Assembly: GCF_000745015.1 (NCBI RefSeq)
Contig: NZ_JQNA01000001.1
Coordinates: 744,001 to 808,000, forward strand
Direction of reading: 5' to 3'
Source: Burkholderia sp. 9120
GTDB taxonomy: Bacteria > Pseudomonadota > Gammaproteobacteria > Burkholderiales > Burkholderiaceae
DNA: 64,000 nt
How positions within the stretch are numbered: position 1 is the stretch's first letter; every line of letters starts with the position of its first letter. Below the pieces are notes generated by a model. It saw only the letters and a list, made by a program, of their open reading frames with translations, did not search any database and was not told the DNA's origin. Position numbers and translations under genes: made by a program. Shown piece after piece: positions 45,333-56,166 of this stretch.

Positions 45333-45455
45333 ATCTGCTACACCCGAAGCACCGCTCAATTCCCCAGTAACTGACCCAGCCCCGGTTTCCGACCGGCGCG
45401 TTGTTACATCTGTTCGTCGTCCGGTCGATTCCCAGCTATCTGGTCTCACCCTCGG

Positions 45456-47183
45456 ATGATGAAAATGTTGAAGAACCCTGCTACCAAATACCGCTCGTTC
45501 AAGCCCGTCAACTTGACGGATCGCCAATGGCCGTCGCGCACCATCACGCGCGCGCCGATCTGGATGAGCACCGACCTGCGCGACGGCAATCAGGCGCTGT
45601 TCGAGCCGATGAACGCGCAGCGCAAAATGCGCATGTTCAAGACGCTGGTGCAGATCGGCTTCAAGGAAATCGAAGTCGCGTTTCCGTCGGCATCGCAGAC
45701 CGACTTCAATTTCGTGCGCGAGCTGATCGAAGGCGGCCATATTCCGGACGACGTCACCATCGAAGTGTTGACGCAAGCCCGCGACGACCTGATCGAACGC
45801 ACCTTCGAATCCTTGCGTGGCGTACCGCGTGCGATCGTCCATCTGTACAACGCGACTGCGCCGGAATTCCGCAAGATCGTCTTCGGCCTCGAGAAGAGCG
45901 GCGTGAAGGAGCTCGCGCAAAAGGCCGCGCGCACGATGAAGCGTTTCGCCGACGCCTCGCCGGAAACGCACTTCACGCTGCAATACAGCCCGGAAGTGTT
46001 CAGCGGCACCGAACTCGACTTCGCGAAGGAAGTCTGCGACGCCGTGTTCGACATCTGGCAACCGACGCCGGACCACAAGGCGATCGTCAACCTCCCCGCC
46101 ACCGTCGAAATGGCCACGCCGAACGTCTACGCGGACCAGATCGAATGGATGCACCGCAATCTCGCGCGCCGTGACTCGCTGATCGTTTCCGTCCACCCGC
46201 ATAACGACCGCGGCACCGCGGTCGCGGCGGCGGAACTCGCAGTCATGGCCGGCGCCGATCGTGTCGAAGGCTGCCTGTTCGGCAATGGCGAACGCACCGG
46301 CAATGTCGACCTCGTTACGCTCGCGTTGAATCTGTACACGCAGGGCGTCGATCCCGAACTCGATTTCTCGAACATTAACGAAGTCGCGCGCACCGCGGAA
46401 GAATGCACGCAGTTGCCGGTGCATCCGCGTCACCCGTATGTCGGCGATCTGGTGTTCACCGCGTTCTCCGGTTCGCATCAGGACGCGATCAAGAAGGGGC
46501 TCGCGGTACAGAAGCCGGACGCGTTGTGGGAAGTGCCGTATATGCCGATCGATCCGAGCGATCTCGGCCGTACGTACGATTCGGTGATCCGCGTGAACAG
46601 CCAGTCGGGTAAAGGCGGCATTGCGTACCTGCTCGAACAGAGCTACGGCGTGGTGTTGCCGCGCCGCCTGCAGGTGGATTTCAGCTCGGCAGTGCAGCGT
46701 TTTACTGACGAAAGCGGCCATGAAGTCACGCCCGCACAGATCTGGGCGTTGTTCCAGGAAGAGTATGTCCAGAACGTCGCGCCGATTCATTACATGGGCC
46801 ACAACCTGTCCGAGCGCGACGGACGTGAACACATCAAGCTCACGGTCGAGATCAACGGCGAGCGCCGCGTGTTGAGCGGCGAAGGCAATGGCCCGCTGGA
46901 CGCGCTGATGCACGCCATCGGCGCACCGGTGCGGATCCAGCACTATGAAGAACGCGCGTTGACGCAGGGCGCGGATGCACGCGCGGTGGCCGTCGCCGAA
47001 ATGGCGGGCGCCGAGGTGGCGGGTAGCGCGTTCGGCGTCGGTATCGATGCCAATCTGGTGACCGCATCGATTCGCGCGGTGATCAGCGGCGTCAATCGTG
47101 CTTATGCACGCGCTAATGCGGAGGCGAAGGCAAGCTTCTTCGACGCGGCATTGAGCGATGCGGCACAAGACGTAGCGGTGTGA
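45456..47183 (+). CDS. leuA: 2-isopropylmalate synthase
   Basis: The 575-residue protein is the longer (Mycobacterium-like) LeuA form. The catalytic barrel has [40 protein letters not shown] and the metal-site [15 protein letters not shown]. The C-terminal half contains the regulatory LeuA dimer domain (from about 440) that binds leucine. It condenses acetyl-CoA with 2-oxoisovalerate in the first step of leucine synthesis. Start candidates are clustered: ATG 45456, 45459 and 45465 ([10 protein letters not shown]). Leucine control is expected at the leader peptide upstream. Confidence 0.96.
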   Translation: MMKMLKNPATKYRSFKPVNLTDRQWPSRTITRAPIWMSTDLRDGNQALFEPMNAQRKMRMFKTLVQIGFKEIEVAFPSASQTDFNFVRELIEGGHIPDDVTIEVLTQARDDLIERTFESLRGVPRAIVHLYNATAPEFRKIVFGLEKSGVKELAQKAARTMKRFADASPETHFTLQYSPEVFSGTELDFAKEVCDAVFDIWQPTPDHKAIVNLPATVEMATPNVYADQIEWMHRNLARRDSLIVSVHPHNDRGTAVAAAELAVMAGADRVEGCLFGNGERTGNVDLVTLALNLYTQGVDPELDFSNINEVARTAEECTQLPVHPRHPYVGDLVFTAFSGSHQDAIKKGLAVQKPDALWEVPYMPIDPSDLGRTYDSVIRVNSQSGKGGIAYLLEQSYGVVLPRRLQVDFSSAVQRFTDESGHEVTPAQIWALFQEEYVQNVAPIHYMGHNLSERDGREHIKLTVEINGERRVLSGEGNGPLDALMHAIGAPVRIQHYEERALTQGADARAVAVAEMAGAEVAGSAFGVGIDANLVTASIRAVISGVNRAYARANAEAKASFFDAALSDAAQDVAV

Positions 47184-47218
47184 AATAGCTAGCCTGCCAT
47201 TGATGGCTAGTGTTGTTG

Positions 47219-47252
47219 AAGGGGCGTTCGATTCATTTCGGACGCCCCTTTT
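47219..47252 (+). terminator. Rho-independent terminator of leuA
   Basis: AAGGGGCGT (47219-47227) pairs with ACGCCCCTT (47242-47250), followed by TTTT. Confidence 0.9.
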
Positions 47253-47417
47253 CTATTGGCCGCGATTGTGGTCCGCAAAGCACGTCGTGCTCGTTCTGCA
47301 ATACCGAATTGCGCTCTACTCTCTTTCAGCGGCAAAGCGACCCTGCGATAGTTGCGCCGTCTTCTTCCCGAACTTTCGATTCGGGTTCAAAGGAGACTCA
47401 GGCAGTTTTCTATCGAC

Positions 47418-48020
47418 ATGAAAGCGAGAGTGCAAGCAATGAACGTTGAATACGCTAAAGCAAAAGGACGTGGCCTCGTCCTGTACAAAACGCTGGCAGG
47501 ACTAGCGGTGTTGGTGGTTTCGGGCATCGCTCCGTCGATGCCCGTGAATGCGGCAACGCCACTCAATACCAGCGTACTCCCGCTGTCGTTAGCAATGGAT
47601 GCCGCGACCGAAACGATCCACGCCTGCGAAGCCAAAGGTTTCCGGGTCGCCGTCGCGATCGTGGATGCGGACGGCGTGATCAAGCTGCAACTACGCGGCG
47701 ACGGAAGCCCGATTCATTCGCAAGGGTTCTCGTTTCGCAAGGCCTACACCGTCATGAGCATGAGGCCGATGATGGGCGCCGATACGAATGGCGCGCTAAT
47801 CAAACTGATATCCGGCTTCGCGCCGGGACTTCCGGCCGTCGCGACCAGTGGAACGCCGAATCTTCTATTCCTGCCGGGCTCCGTTCTGGTGAAACAGAAC
47901 GGGCAGGCGATTGCCGCCATCGGTGTAAGCGGCGCACCCAAAAGTGTCGATGACGAGCTTTGCGCGCAAGCCGGTCTCGACAAGATCAGGAATCACCTCA
48001 CCGACACGTCGTCCAATTGA
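47418..48020 (+). CDS. Exported GlcG/HbpS-family (heme-binding-like) protein
   Basis: The 200-residue product has a signal segment (about 25-45, cleaved near VNA|ATPL) followed by the GlcG/HbpS domain: AMDAATETIHACEAKGFRVAVAIVDADG, then FSFRKAYTVMSM, LFLPGSVLVKQNGQAIAAIGVSGA. Family members bind heme or act in glycolate and other pathways; no ligand can be given. ATG 47418 is chosen; ATG 47439 (MNVEYAK), preceded by GAGAG, is as likely. The gene converges on the LysR gene, which may control a divergent target elsewhere. Confidence 0.78.
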   Translation: MKARVQAMNVEYAKAKGRGLVLYKTLAGLAVLVVSGIAPSMPVNAATPLNTSVLPLSLAMDAATETIHACEAKGFRVAVAIVDADGVIKLQLRGDGSPIHSQGFSFRKAYTVMSMRPMMGADTNGALIKLISGFAPGLPAVATSGTPNLLFLPGSVLVKQNGQAIAAIGVSGAPKSVDDELCAQAGLDKIRNHLTDTSSN

Positions 48021-48037
48021 AATGCCACTAACGCCGT

Positions 48038-48937
48038 CTATCTGAAACCCGCAAAGCACTCGGAGAGAAACGCGAGGCAGACACGAATCTTGGGCACACG
48101 ATTTCTCGGCGCGAGCGTCACGGCTGAAATGTCGAATTCGGTCTCGTCCTCGTAATCCGCCAGCACTTGTGTCAGCTTTCGCTGCAGCACGAGTTCATCG
48201 CCGATGATCTTGTTGATGCGGCCTATGCCCAGACCCGCCTGCGCGAGCGAGACGATCGCCGAGGTATTGTCGGCAAGAATTCTTCCCGCCACCGGGAACG
48301 TGGAGAACTCATCGTCGCCGTCGAACGGCCATTGATTGTGCGAGGTCACCGCCGCGTTGGCGATCAGATCGTGACGTGCCAGGTCCCCGGGCGATCGAGG
48401 CACACCGCAAGCGGCGAGATAACCCGGCGAGGCATATAAGGCTCTGCGATGCGAACCGAGCTTGCGCGCTACATGCGTATCTCGCGGCGAGATGCCCGCC
48501 CTGATCGCGACATCGATGCCTTCCGTCGACATATCTACCGGCCGGTCGGAGATGTGCAAACTCACGCTGAGGTCCGGGTGACGATCGATCAACACTCGCA
48601 AGTTTGGAATCAGCACGTACTCGGCCAGAATGCATGGCACGCTGATTCTGACCGAGCCCAATACCTTGTCGCCGCGCGACGCGAGATCGTCGGCCAGCCT
48701 GGCCGCATTGCCGGAGATCAGTTTCGCGTGTTCGAGAAAGAGCTGGCCGTCGTCGGTCAACGATAAACCGTGCGTGCTGCGGTGAAAGAGTCGCAGACCG
48801 CATTCCGTCTCCATTCTCGACAACGCGCGCGACACCTGGCTAGGATGTTCATCGCGTTCGCGCGCCACGGCGGCGACGGATAAAGATTCGGCGAGCCGCA
48901 CGAACAGAGAAAAGTCCTGTAAAGAGAACTCCGTCAC
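48038..48937 (-). CDS. LysR-family transcriptional regulator
   Basis: The 299-residue protein has the N-terminal winged helix (FSLFVRLAESLSVAAVARERDEHPSQVSRALSRME, in parts, residues 9-45) and a LysR substrate domain including GSVRISVPCILAEYVLIPNL, DVAIRAG and VSLAQAGLGIGRI. It belongs to the CrgA-like class. It is immediately upstream of, and co-oriented with, the cystine-type ABC genes but separated by 46 bases at their 3' side, so a role in their control is not evident. No inducer can be deduced. Confidence 0.9.
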   Translation of the reverse strand: MTEFSLQDFSLFVRLAESLSVAAVARERDEHPSQVSRALSRMETECGLRLFHRSTHGLSLTDDGQLFLEHAKLISGNAARLADDLASRGDKVLGSVRISVPCILAEYVLIPNLRVLIDRHPDLSVSLHISDRPVDMSTEGIDVAIRAGISPRDTHVARKLGSHRRALYASPGYLAACGVPRSPGDLARHDLIANAAVTSHNQWPFDGDDEFSTFPVAGRILADNTSAIVSLAQAGLGIGRINKIIGDELVLQRKLTQVLADYEDETEFDISAVTLAPRNRVPKIRVCLAFLSECFAGFR

Positions 48938-48983
48938 GGCTTCTCGCTTTCTGAAGAGTGGGTGCCGCTTCTGGACCTTGTGC

Positions 48984-49757
48984 TCAACCTCGTTCAGTCC
49001 ACGAGTCCGGCAGACTGTGCGTCAACGTCGACACGAAACGCGCCGCTTCCGGTTCACGCGGTTGCATGAAGATCTCACGCGACGGCCCCGCTTCTTTCAC
49101 CACGCCGTTATTCAGAAACACCACGTCGCGCGCAATCGTCGCGGCGAGCCGCAGATCGTGCGTGGCCATCAGCATCGTCATGCCTTCGGTGGCGAGCTGC
49201 TTGAGCACTTCGACTACTTCGGCGGCGAGCCCGGGATCGAGCGCCGAAGTCGGTTCGTCGCACAACAGTACTTCCGGCGACGGCGCCAACGCCCGCGCAA
49301 TCGCCACGCGCTGCTGCTGCCCGCCGGAGAGCGTGGCCGGCCACGCGTCCGCCTTGTGCGCAATGCCGACTTTCTCCAGCAATTCATCGGCGCGCACACG
49401 CGCTTTTTCCTTGTCCCACTTCTGCACGGTCAGCAAGCCTTCCATCACGTTCTGCCGCACGGTCAGATGCGGAAACAACTGGAAGTTCTGAAACACCATG
49501 CCGGTGCGACGGCGAATCGTCAGCACCGCATCTCGCGACGGTTTTTCATCGCGGCTGAATTCGAGCCGCTGATCGCCGAGCTGGAGTGAACCCGCTTCAG
49601 GAATTTCCAGCAGGTTCACGCAGCGCAACAGCGTGCTTTTGCCGCTGCCGGACGGACCGATCAGCGCCGTAACATTGCCCGGCTCGAGTTTCAGATCCAC
49701 CGAACTGAGCACGCGCAAGCCGCCGAAATACTTGTCGATTTTTTCCAGTCGGATCAT
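48984..49757 (-). CDS. Amino-acid (cystine-type) ABC transporter ATP-binding protein
   Basis: The 257-residue ATPase has Walker A GPSGSGKST at about residue 33, Q-loop GMVFQNFQLFPHLTV, signature LSGGQQQRVAIARAL, Walker B VLLCDEPTSALDP and the switch His in MATHDLRLA. It belongs to the polar amino-acid class (GlnQ/TcyN type). It overlaps the permease gene by one base and with it forms a three-gene importer transcribed from 51245. Confidence 0.92.
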   Translation of the reverse strand: MIRLEKIDKYFGGLRVLSSVDLKLEPGNVTALIGPSGSGKSTLLRCVNLLEIPEAGSLQLGDQRLEFSRDEKPSRDAVLTIRRRTGMVFQNFQLFPHLTVRQNVMEGLLTVQKWDKEKARVRADELLEKVGIAHKADAWPATLSGGQQQRVAIARALAPSPEVLLCDEPTSALDPGLAAEVVEVLKQLATEGMTMLMATHDLRLAATIARDVVFLNNGVVKEAGPSREIFMQPREPEAARFVSTLTHSLPDSWTERG

Positions 49758-50434
49758 CAGTTACCTGCCTGGAAAAGTGCGTGACGGCCGAACTTGCGTT
49801 CGAGCCTGACTTGCGCCGACGACAACACCGAACTGAACACCAGATACACCAGCGCCGCTTCGGTATAGAGAATCAGCGGCTCGTAGGTGACCGAGGCGAT
49901 CCGCTGCGCTGCCTGAAACACTTCGGGCACCGTCAGCACCGCCGCCAGCGAGGTGTCTTTGACCAGCGCGATAAACGAGTTCGACAGCGGCGGCAGCGCC
50001 ACGCGTGCCGCTTGCGGCAGGATCGCGCGACGCAGTGCCTGGCTGCGTGTCATCCCCATCGAATAGGCGGCTTCCCACTGCCCTTTCGGAATCGATTCGA
50101 TCACGCCGCGAATCACTTCGGAGTTGTACGCGCCCACGTTCAGCGAAAATCCGATGATCGCCGCCGTCAACGGATCGAGCACAATCCCCACATTCGGCAA
50201 GCCGTAGAAGATCACGAACAGTTGCACGAGCAACGGTGAGCCGCGAAACAGCCACACGTAAAAACGCACGATCGCCACCGCCCACTTCGGCCCGAACAGC
50301 CGCACCAGCGCGACGACGAACGCGAGCACAATGCCGATCGCGAACGACGCCAGCGTCAGCGGCACGGTGAACACAAGCCCCGCATACAGCAGGGGCCACA
50401 GCGAATGCGCCATCAGATGCAACCATGCCGGCAT
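49757..50434 (-). CDS. Amino-acid (cystine-type) ABC transporter permease
   Basis: The 225-residue membrane protein has five or so segments and the HisM/TcyL-type features GLVFTVPLTLASFAIGI, FRGSPLLVQLFVIFYGLP, AYNSEVIRGVIESIPKGQWEAA and the EAA loop followed by LPQAARVALPPLSNSFIALVKDTSLA. It forms the channel for the binding protein encoded just before it. The combination of residues is closest to the YecS/TcyL cystine permeases. Confidence 0.92.
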   Translation of the reverse strand: MPAWLHLMAHSLWPLLYAGLVFTVPLTLASFAIGIVLAFVVALVRLFGPKWAVAIVRFYVWLFRGSPLLVQLFVIFYGLPNVGIVLDPLTAAIIGFSLNVGAYNSEVIRGVIESIPKGQWEAAYSMGMTRSQALRRAILPQAARVALPPLSNSFIALVKDTSLAAVLTVPEVFQAAQRIASVTYEPLILYTEAALVYLVFSSVLSSAQVRLERKFGRHALFQAGN

Positions 50435-50456
50435 GATTCAGACTCGCGGTGGGGGC

Positions 50457-51245
50457 TTACTGGGAAACGTCTTTGCCGAAGTACTTCTGCGAGATCTTCT
50501 CGTAGGTGCCGTCTTTCTTCATGTCGGCCAGCGCCTTGTTGATCGCCGCCACCAGTTCCGGGCTGCCCTTGCGGATCAGCACGGCAGATTTGTCGCTGCT
50601 GTCCGACGCGGTATCGAGCGCGACGATTTTCACTTTGGCGTCCGGCTTGTGCTTCTTGAAGTCGAGGAACGACAGCGAATCGTTGACGGTCGCGTCCACG
50701 CGGCCCGAGGTCAGCAGATCGATCGACTCATTGAAGCCCTGCACGGGGATCACTTCCGCGCCATGCGCCGCCGCGATCTTGCCGAAGTTGCTGGTCAGTG
50801 TGTTGGCCGACTTCTTGCCCTTCAGGTCGTCGAAATTCTTCGCCGTGGTGTTGCTCGACTGCACGATCAGCGCCGCGTGCGACGTGATGTACGGGTCTGA
50901 GAAATCGTATTTGACCTTGCGCGCATCCGTAATCGCCACTTCATTGATCACCGCGTCGTAGCGGTTCACGTCGAGACCGGCGATCAATCCGTCCCATTTG
51001 CCTTCCACGAATTGCGGTTTGACGCCCAGACGCTGCGCGATTGCGGTGCCGATCTCCACGTCGAAGCCGGTCAGCTTGCCGGACTCGTCGTGATACGTAA
51101 ACGGCGCGTAAGTGCCTTCGGTGCCGATCTTGAACACGCCGGCGGATTTGATCTGCGCGAGTTCATCGGCGGCGAAGGCCGAGGTCACGGCGACGGCTTG
51201 CAACAGCGCGATCAGCAGAATGGAACGAATCGACTTCGACTTCAT
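50457..51245 (-). CDS. Cystine-type ABC transporter substrate-binding protein
   Basis: The 262-residue protein has a signal peptide cleaved near AFA|ADEL. The mature SBP_bac_3 domain begins VFKIGTEGTYAPFTYHDESGKLTGFDVEIG and continues with KWDGLIAGLDVNRYDAVIN and YDFSDPYITSHAALIV. These features match FliY/TcyJ cystine-binding proteins. It starts the three-gene importer; other polar amino acids cannot be excluded. Confidence 0.9.
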   Translation of the reverse strand: MKSKSIRSILLIALLQAVAVTSAFAADELAQIKSAGVFKIGTEGTYAPFTYHDESGKLTGFDVEIGTAIAQRLGVKPQFVEGKWDGLIAGLDVNRYDAVINEVAITDARKVKYDFSDPYITSHAALIVQSSNTTAKNFDDLKGKKSANTLTSNFGKIAAAHGAEVIPVQGFNESIDLLTSGRVDATVNDSLSFLDFKKHKPDAKVKIVALDTASDSSDKSAVLIRKGSPELVAAINKALADMKKDGTYEKISQKYFGKDVSQ

Positions 51246-51633
51246 CAGGTGGCTCCGTCAGGTTTGCTGCATCAGTGATGCTTGGGCAGGGCCCGCCGCG
51301 CTTGCGCCCGGCAGAGTGGGCGGACTGTAGCAAAGGGCTCACGCTTTTACAAAGGATCAGGTTTCCGATCAATATGCGCATACGTGCTAAGGCGACAGCC
51401 GTGGCCGATGACATGGCGTCGAATACGACGTTATAGCAGATAGGACGAACGGCATGCATCGCATCATGGAACGCGGGCGGGACGCCATCGGGGAAAACAC
51501 GGGAGGGGCGCGACCGCGGCTAATGCAGCGGCTAAGGCGGCTAATGTGGCTAATGCGACAAACGCGCGGCGGCAAGAGAAAGGGCGGCGCCGTGGAAAAC
51601 CACAGCACCGCCCCTGGCTGGTCTACAGAAAGC
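51246..51633. other. Intergenic region between cystine importer and dihydropyrimidinase
   Basis: The 388-base gap holds the importer promoter region and the 3' side of the pyrimidine operon. Short GGCGGCTAATG/TGGCTAATG repeats occur at about 51519-51559. No clear terminator or gene was seen. Confidence 0.45.
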
Positions 51634-53118
<1,485 letters not shown>

Positions 53119-53153
53119 CTACCTCTATCCATTACGCTGACGTCAGGCACTAA

Positions 53154-54665
53154 CTAGGCGCTCGCCACTCGCGCGCTCGTTCCTTTGCTGAGCTTCATCC
53201 ACGCGCTGTACACGATCGACGCCAATGCAAGTCCGACAAACCACGCATAGGTATAGAGCGTATTGAAGATCGCCGGCACGTTCGGAAACGATGCCGGAAA
53301 CGCGGTATGCAAAAAGCCCGGCAGATTCGGCAGCACGCCGATCACCAGCGCGACCACCGCGCCGATATTCCAGCCGCCGGTATAGCTGTATTCGCCGTGC
53401 TCGTCGAACAGTTCGCGCGGATCCAGACGGGTGCCGCGAATCAGAAAGTAATCGACCATCAGAATGCCGGCCACCGGTCCGAGCAATGCCGAATAACCCA
53501 CCAGCCACGTGAAAATATAGCCTTGGGTGGTGGCGAGAATCTTCCACGGCATCATCACGATCGCGATGGTCGCGGTAATCATGCCGCCGACGCGATACGA
53601 AATCCCCTTCGGCCACAGGCTCGAAAAGTCATACGCCGGGCCGACGAGGTTGGCGGCGAGATTGCAGCACATCGTGTCGAGCGTGAGGATGATCAGCGCG
53701 ACGCCCACACCGATGCCCGTCATGCGGCTCGTCAGGTCGATCGGATCCCAGATCGCCTTCCCGTAGATCACCACCGTTGCCGACGTCACCACCACCGAGA
53801 TCACCGAGAGCAATGCCATCGGCAACGGCAGCCCGATCGACTGGCCGATGATCTGATCGCGCTGCGTTTTCGCGAAGCGCGTGAAGTCGGGGATATTCAG
53901 CGCGAGCGTCGCCCAGAAACCGACCATGGCCGTGAGACCCGGCCAGAATGTGACCCAGAAAAGGCCCTCCTTCTTGCCGCCCGGCACGAATTGCGACGGC
54001 GCCGACAGCATCGACCCGAGACCGCCCGCTTTCGAGGTCGCCCACCAGACGAGCGCGATACACATCACGATCTTGATCGGCGCGGACCAGCTTTCGAGCC
54101 AGCGGATCGAATCGGTCCCGTGCACGATGAAGTAAATCTGCAACGCCCAGAACACCAGGAAACACGCGAGCTGTGCGAGCGAGATGTCGAGAAACGGCAT
54201 GGCCGCGCCATGCAGCGCGTTGCCGGTGAGAATGTTCAGCAGCGTATAGATCGCACTGCCGCCGAGCCAGGTCTGAATGCCGTACCAGCCGCACGCGACG
54301 ATCGCGCGCAACATGGCCGGCAATTTCGCGCCCTGCGTGCCGAACGAGGAGCGCACCAGCACCGCGTACGGAATGCCGTGTTTTGCGCCGGCGTGACCGA
54401 TCAACAGCATCGGCACCAGCACGATCAGATTGCCGAGCAGCACGGTCGCGACCGCCTGCCACGGCGACATGCCCTCTTCCGTCAAACCCGCGGCGAGCAT
54501 GTACGACGCGATATTCATCACCATCCCCACCCACAGCGCCGCGAAGTGATACCACCTCCACGTGCGTTGCGCGACGCCGGTCGGCGCAAGGTCGTCGTTG
54601 TAAAGACTGCTGCCCTGCGCGCCGGCCGCGAACTGCGGATCGGCGGGTTGCGCTGTCTGCTTCAT
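53154..54665 (-). CDS. NCS1-family nucleobase permease
   Basis: The 503-residue protein has twelve membrane segments. Family markers are LYNDDLAPTG and TWRWYHFAALWVGM at the start, AVLVRSSFGTQGA, ACGWYGIQTWLGG, NIPDFTRFAK and VGYSALLGPVAGILMVDYF. NCS1 carriers import uracil, allantoin, hydantoins or cytosine; the setting in a pyrimidine operon points to uracil, thymine or a related ring. Start at 54665 (MKQTAQPA) is the family beginning; the frame runs further. Confidence 0.92.
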   Translation of the reverse strand: MKQTAQPADPQFAAGAQGSSLYNDDLAPTGVAQRTWRWYHFAALWVGMVMNIASYMLAAGLTEEGMSPWQAVATVLLGNLIVLVPMLLIGHAGAKHGIPYAVLVRSSFGTQGAKLPAMLRAIVACGWYGIQTWLGGSAIYTLLNILTGNALHGAAMPFLDISLAQLACFLVFWALQIYFIVHGTDSIRWLESWSAPIKIVMCIALVWWATSKAGGLGSMLSAPSQFVPGGKKEGLFWVTFWPGLTAMVGFWATLALNIPDFTRFAKTQRDQIIGQSIGLPLPMALLSVISVVVTSATVVIYGKAIWDPIDLTSRMTGIGVGVALIILTLDTMCCNLAANLVGPAYDFSSLWPKGISYRVGGMITATIAIVMMPWKILATTQGYIFTWLVGYSALLGPVAGILMVDYFLIRGTRLDPRELFDEHGEYSYTGGWNIGAVVALVIGVLPNLPGFLHTAFPASFPNVPAIFNTLYTYAWFVGLALASIVYSAWMKLSKGTSARVASA

Positions 54666-54739
54666 CGAAAGATCTCCACTGGATCGTTGAGCCCCGCGCG
54701 GCTTCTGACGGCGCTTGAGGCCTTTGGGGAATGCTCGTC

Positions 54740-56068
54740 TCAGGCTGCCCTGGCCGCGTGCGCGGGTTCGGCGGTGTCGGCCGCTTCCGTCGCGGCGGGC
54801 TCCGCTGCATTCACGCGCGCCGGGTTGTTCGGATGCGTGGTCCAGTTCGCGTACTCGCCCTGATCCACGCGTTCCATCGTGATGCATTCTTCGACCGGAC
54901 ACACATGCATGCACAGATTGCAGCCGACACATTCGGAGTCCATCACTTCAAAATGCCGGACGCCATCTTTTTCTTTCATGATCGCCTGGTGCGCCGTGTC
55001 CTCGCAGGCGATATGACACAGGCCGCACTGGATGCACTTGTCCTGATCGATGCGCGCCTTGATGTCGTATTTGAGGTTCAGGTACTTCCAGTCGGTGACG
55101 TTCGGCACCGCACGGCCGCGAAACTCGTCGAGCGTGGCGTAGCCTTTTTCGTCCATCCAGTTCGACAGGCCGTCCGCGAGATCGGAGACGATGCGAAAGC
55201 CGTAGTGCATCGCCGCCGTGCAAACCTGCACGCTGCCCGCGCCGAGCACCATGAATTCAGCGGCATCGCGCCACGTTGAAATACCACCGATGCCGGAGAT
55301 CGGCAGGTTCGGCGTTTCGACGTCGCGAGCGATTTCCGCGACCATGTTCAGCGCGATCGGCTTCACCGCTGGACCGCAGTAGCCGCCGTGCGTACCTTTG
55401 CCGTCGACCATAGGCAACGGCGACATCGCGTCGAGATCAACCGCCACGATCGAGTTGATCGTGTTGATCAGCGACACGCCATCCGCGCCGCCTTTATAAG
55501 CCGCGCGCGAACCGAGGCGGATGTCGCTGATATTCGGCGTGAGCTTGACGAGGCACGGCAGCTTGCTGCCCTCCTTCACCCAGCGCGTGACCATCTCGAT
55601 GTACTCGGGCACCTGCCCGACCGCCGCGCCCATGCCGCGTTCGCTCATGCCATGCGGGCAGCCGAAATTCAGTTCGACCGCGTCGGCGCCGGTATCTTCG
55701 ACGAGCGGCAGAATCCACTTCCAGTCGCGTTCGTTGCACGGCACCATCAGCGAGACGATCATCGCGCGATCCGGCCAGTCGCGTTTGACCTGCGCGATCT
55801 CACGCAGATTGACGTCGAGCGGACGGTCGGTGATCAGTTCGATATTGTTCAGCCCCGCGATACGCTGGCCGTTCCATTGCACCGCGCCGTAGCGCGAGCT
55901 GACGTTCACGACATGCGGGTCGAGGCCCAGCGTCTTCCACACCACGCCGCCCCAGCCCGCTTCGAATGCGCGGTTCACGTTATAGGCTTTGTCGGTGGGC
56001 GGCGCGGACGCGAGCCAGAAAGGATTCGGCGAGGTAATGCCGGCAATCGTACAGCGCAGATCGGCCAT
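54740..56068 (-). CDS. preA: NAD(P)-dependent dihydropyrimidine dehydrogenase subunit PreA
   Basis: The 442-residue protein consists of an FMN barrel of the dihydroorotate-dehydrogenase family (FWLASAPPTDKAYNVNRAF, VELNFGCPHGMSERGMGAAVGQ with the active-site Cys, GIGGISTWRDAAEFM) and a C-terminal ferredoxin domain with two [4Fe-4S] motifs, CIQCGLCHIAC and CVGCNLCMHVC. A 30-residue Ala/Glu-rich tail follows. With PreT it reduces uracil and thymine to the dihydro compounds. The genes are 98 bases apart and co-oriented. Confidence 0.96.
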   Translation of the reverse strand: MADLRCTIAGITSPNPFWLASAPPTDKAYNVNRAFEAGWGGVVWKTLGLDPHVVNVSSRYGAVQWNGQRIAGLNNIELITDRPLDVNLREIAQVKRDWPDRAMIVSLMVPCNERDWKWILPLVEDTGADAVELNFGCPHGMSERGMGAAVGQVPEYIEMVTRWVKEGSKLPCLVKLTPNISDIRLGSRAAYKGGADGVSLINTINSIVAVDLDAMSPLPMVDGKGTHGGYCGPAVKPIALNMVAEIARDVETPNLPISGIGGISTWRDAAEFMVLGAGSVQVCTAAMHYGFRIVSDLADGLSNWMDEKGYATLDEFRGRAVPNVTDWKYLNLKYDIKARIDQDKCIQCGLCHIACEDTAHQAIMKEKDGVRHFEVMDSECVGCNLCMHVCPVEECITMERVDQGEYANWTTHPNNPARVNAAEPAATEAADTAEPAHAARAA

Positions 56069-56166
56069 GTTCGGCTCCTTGGGGACGGCTATTTTTTGTC
56101 TGGGTGTTCGGCTGCATGTTTCTTGCGGCTGGCGTGGTTAGCGTCAACCGCGCGCTGTGTTACGGC

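Noticed and set aside
45303..47168. 621-residue minus-strand open frame opposite leuA
   Set aside because: Shadow of leuA; no ribosome site or recognisable domain.
53307..54863. 518-residue plus-strand open frame across the NCS1 permease gene
   Set aside because: Arg/His/Asp-rich antisense reading of a well-supported permease.
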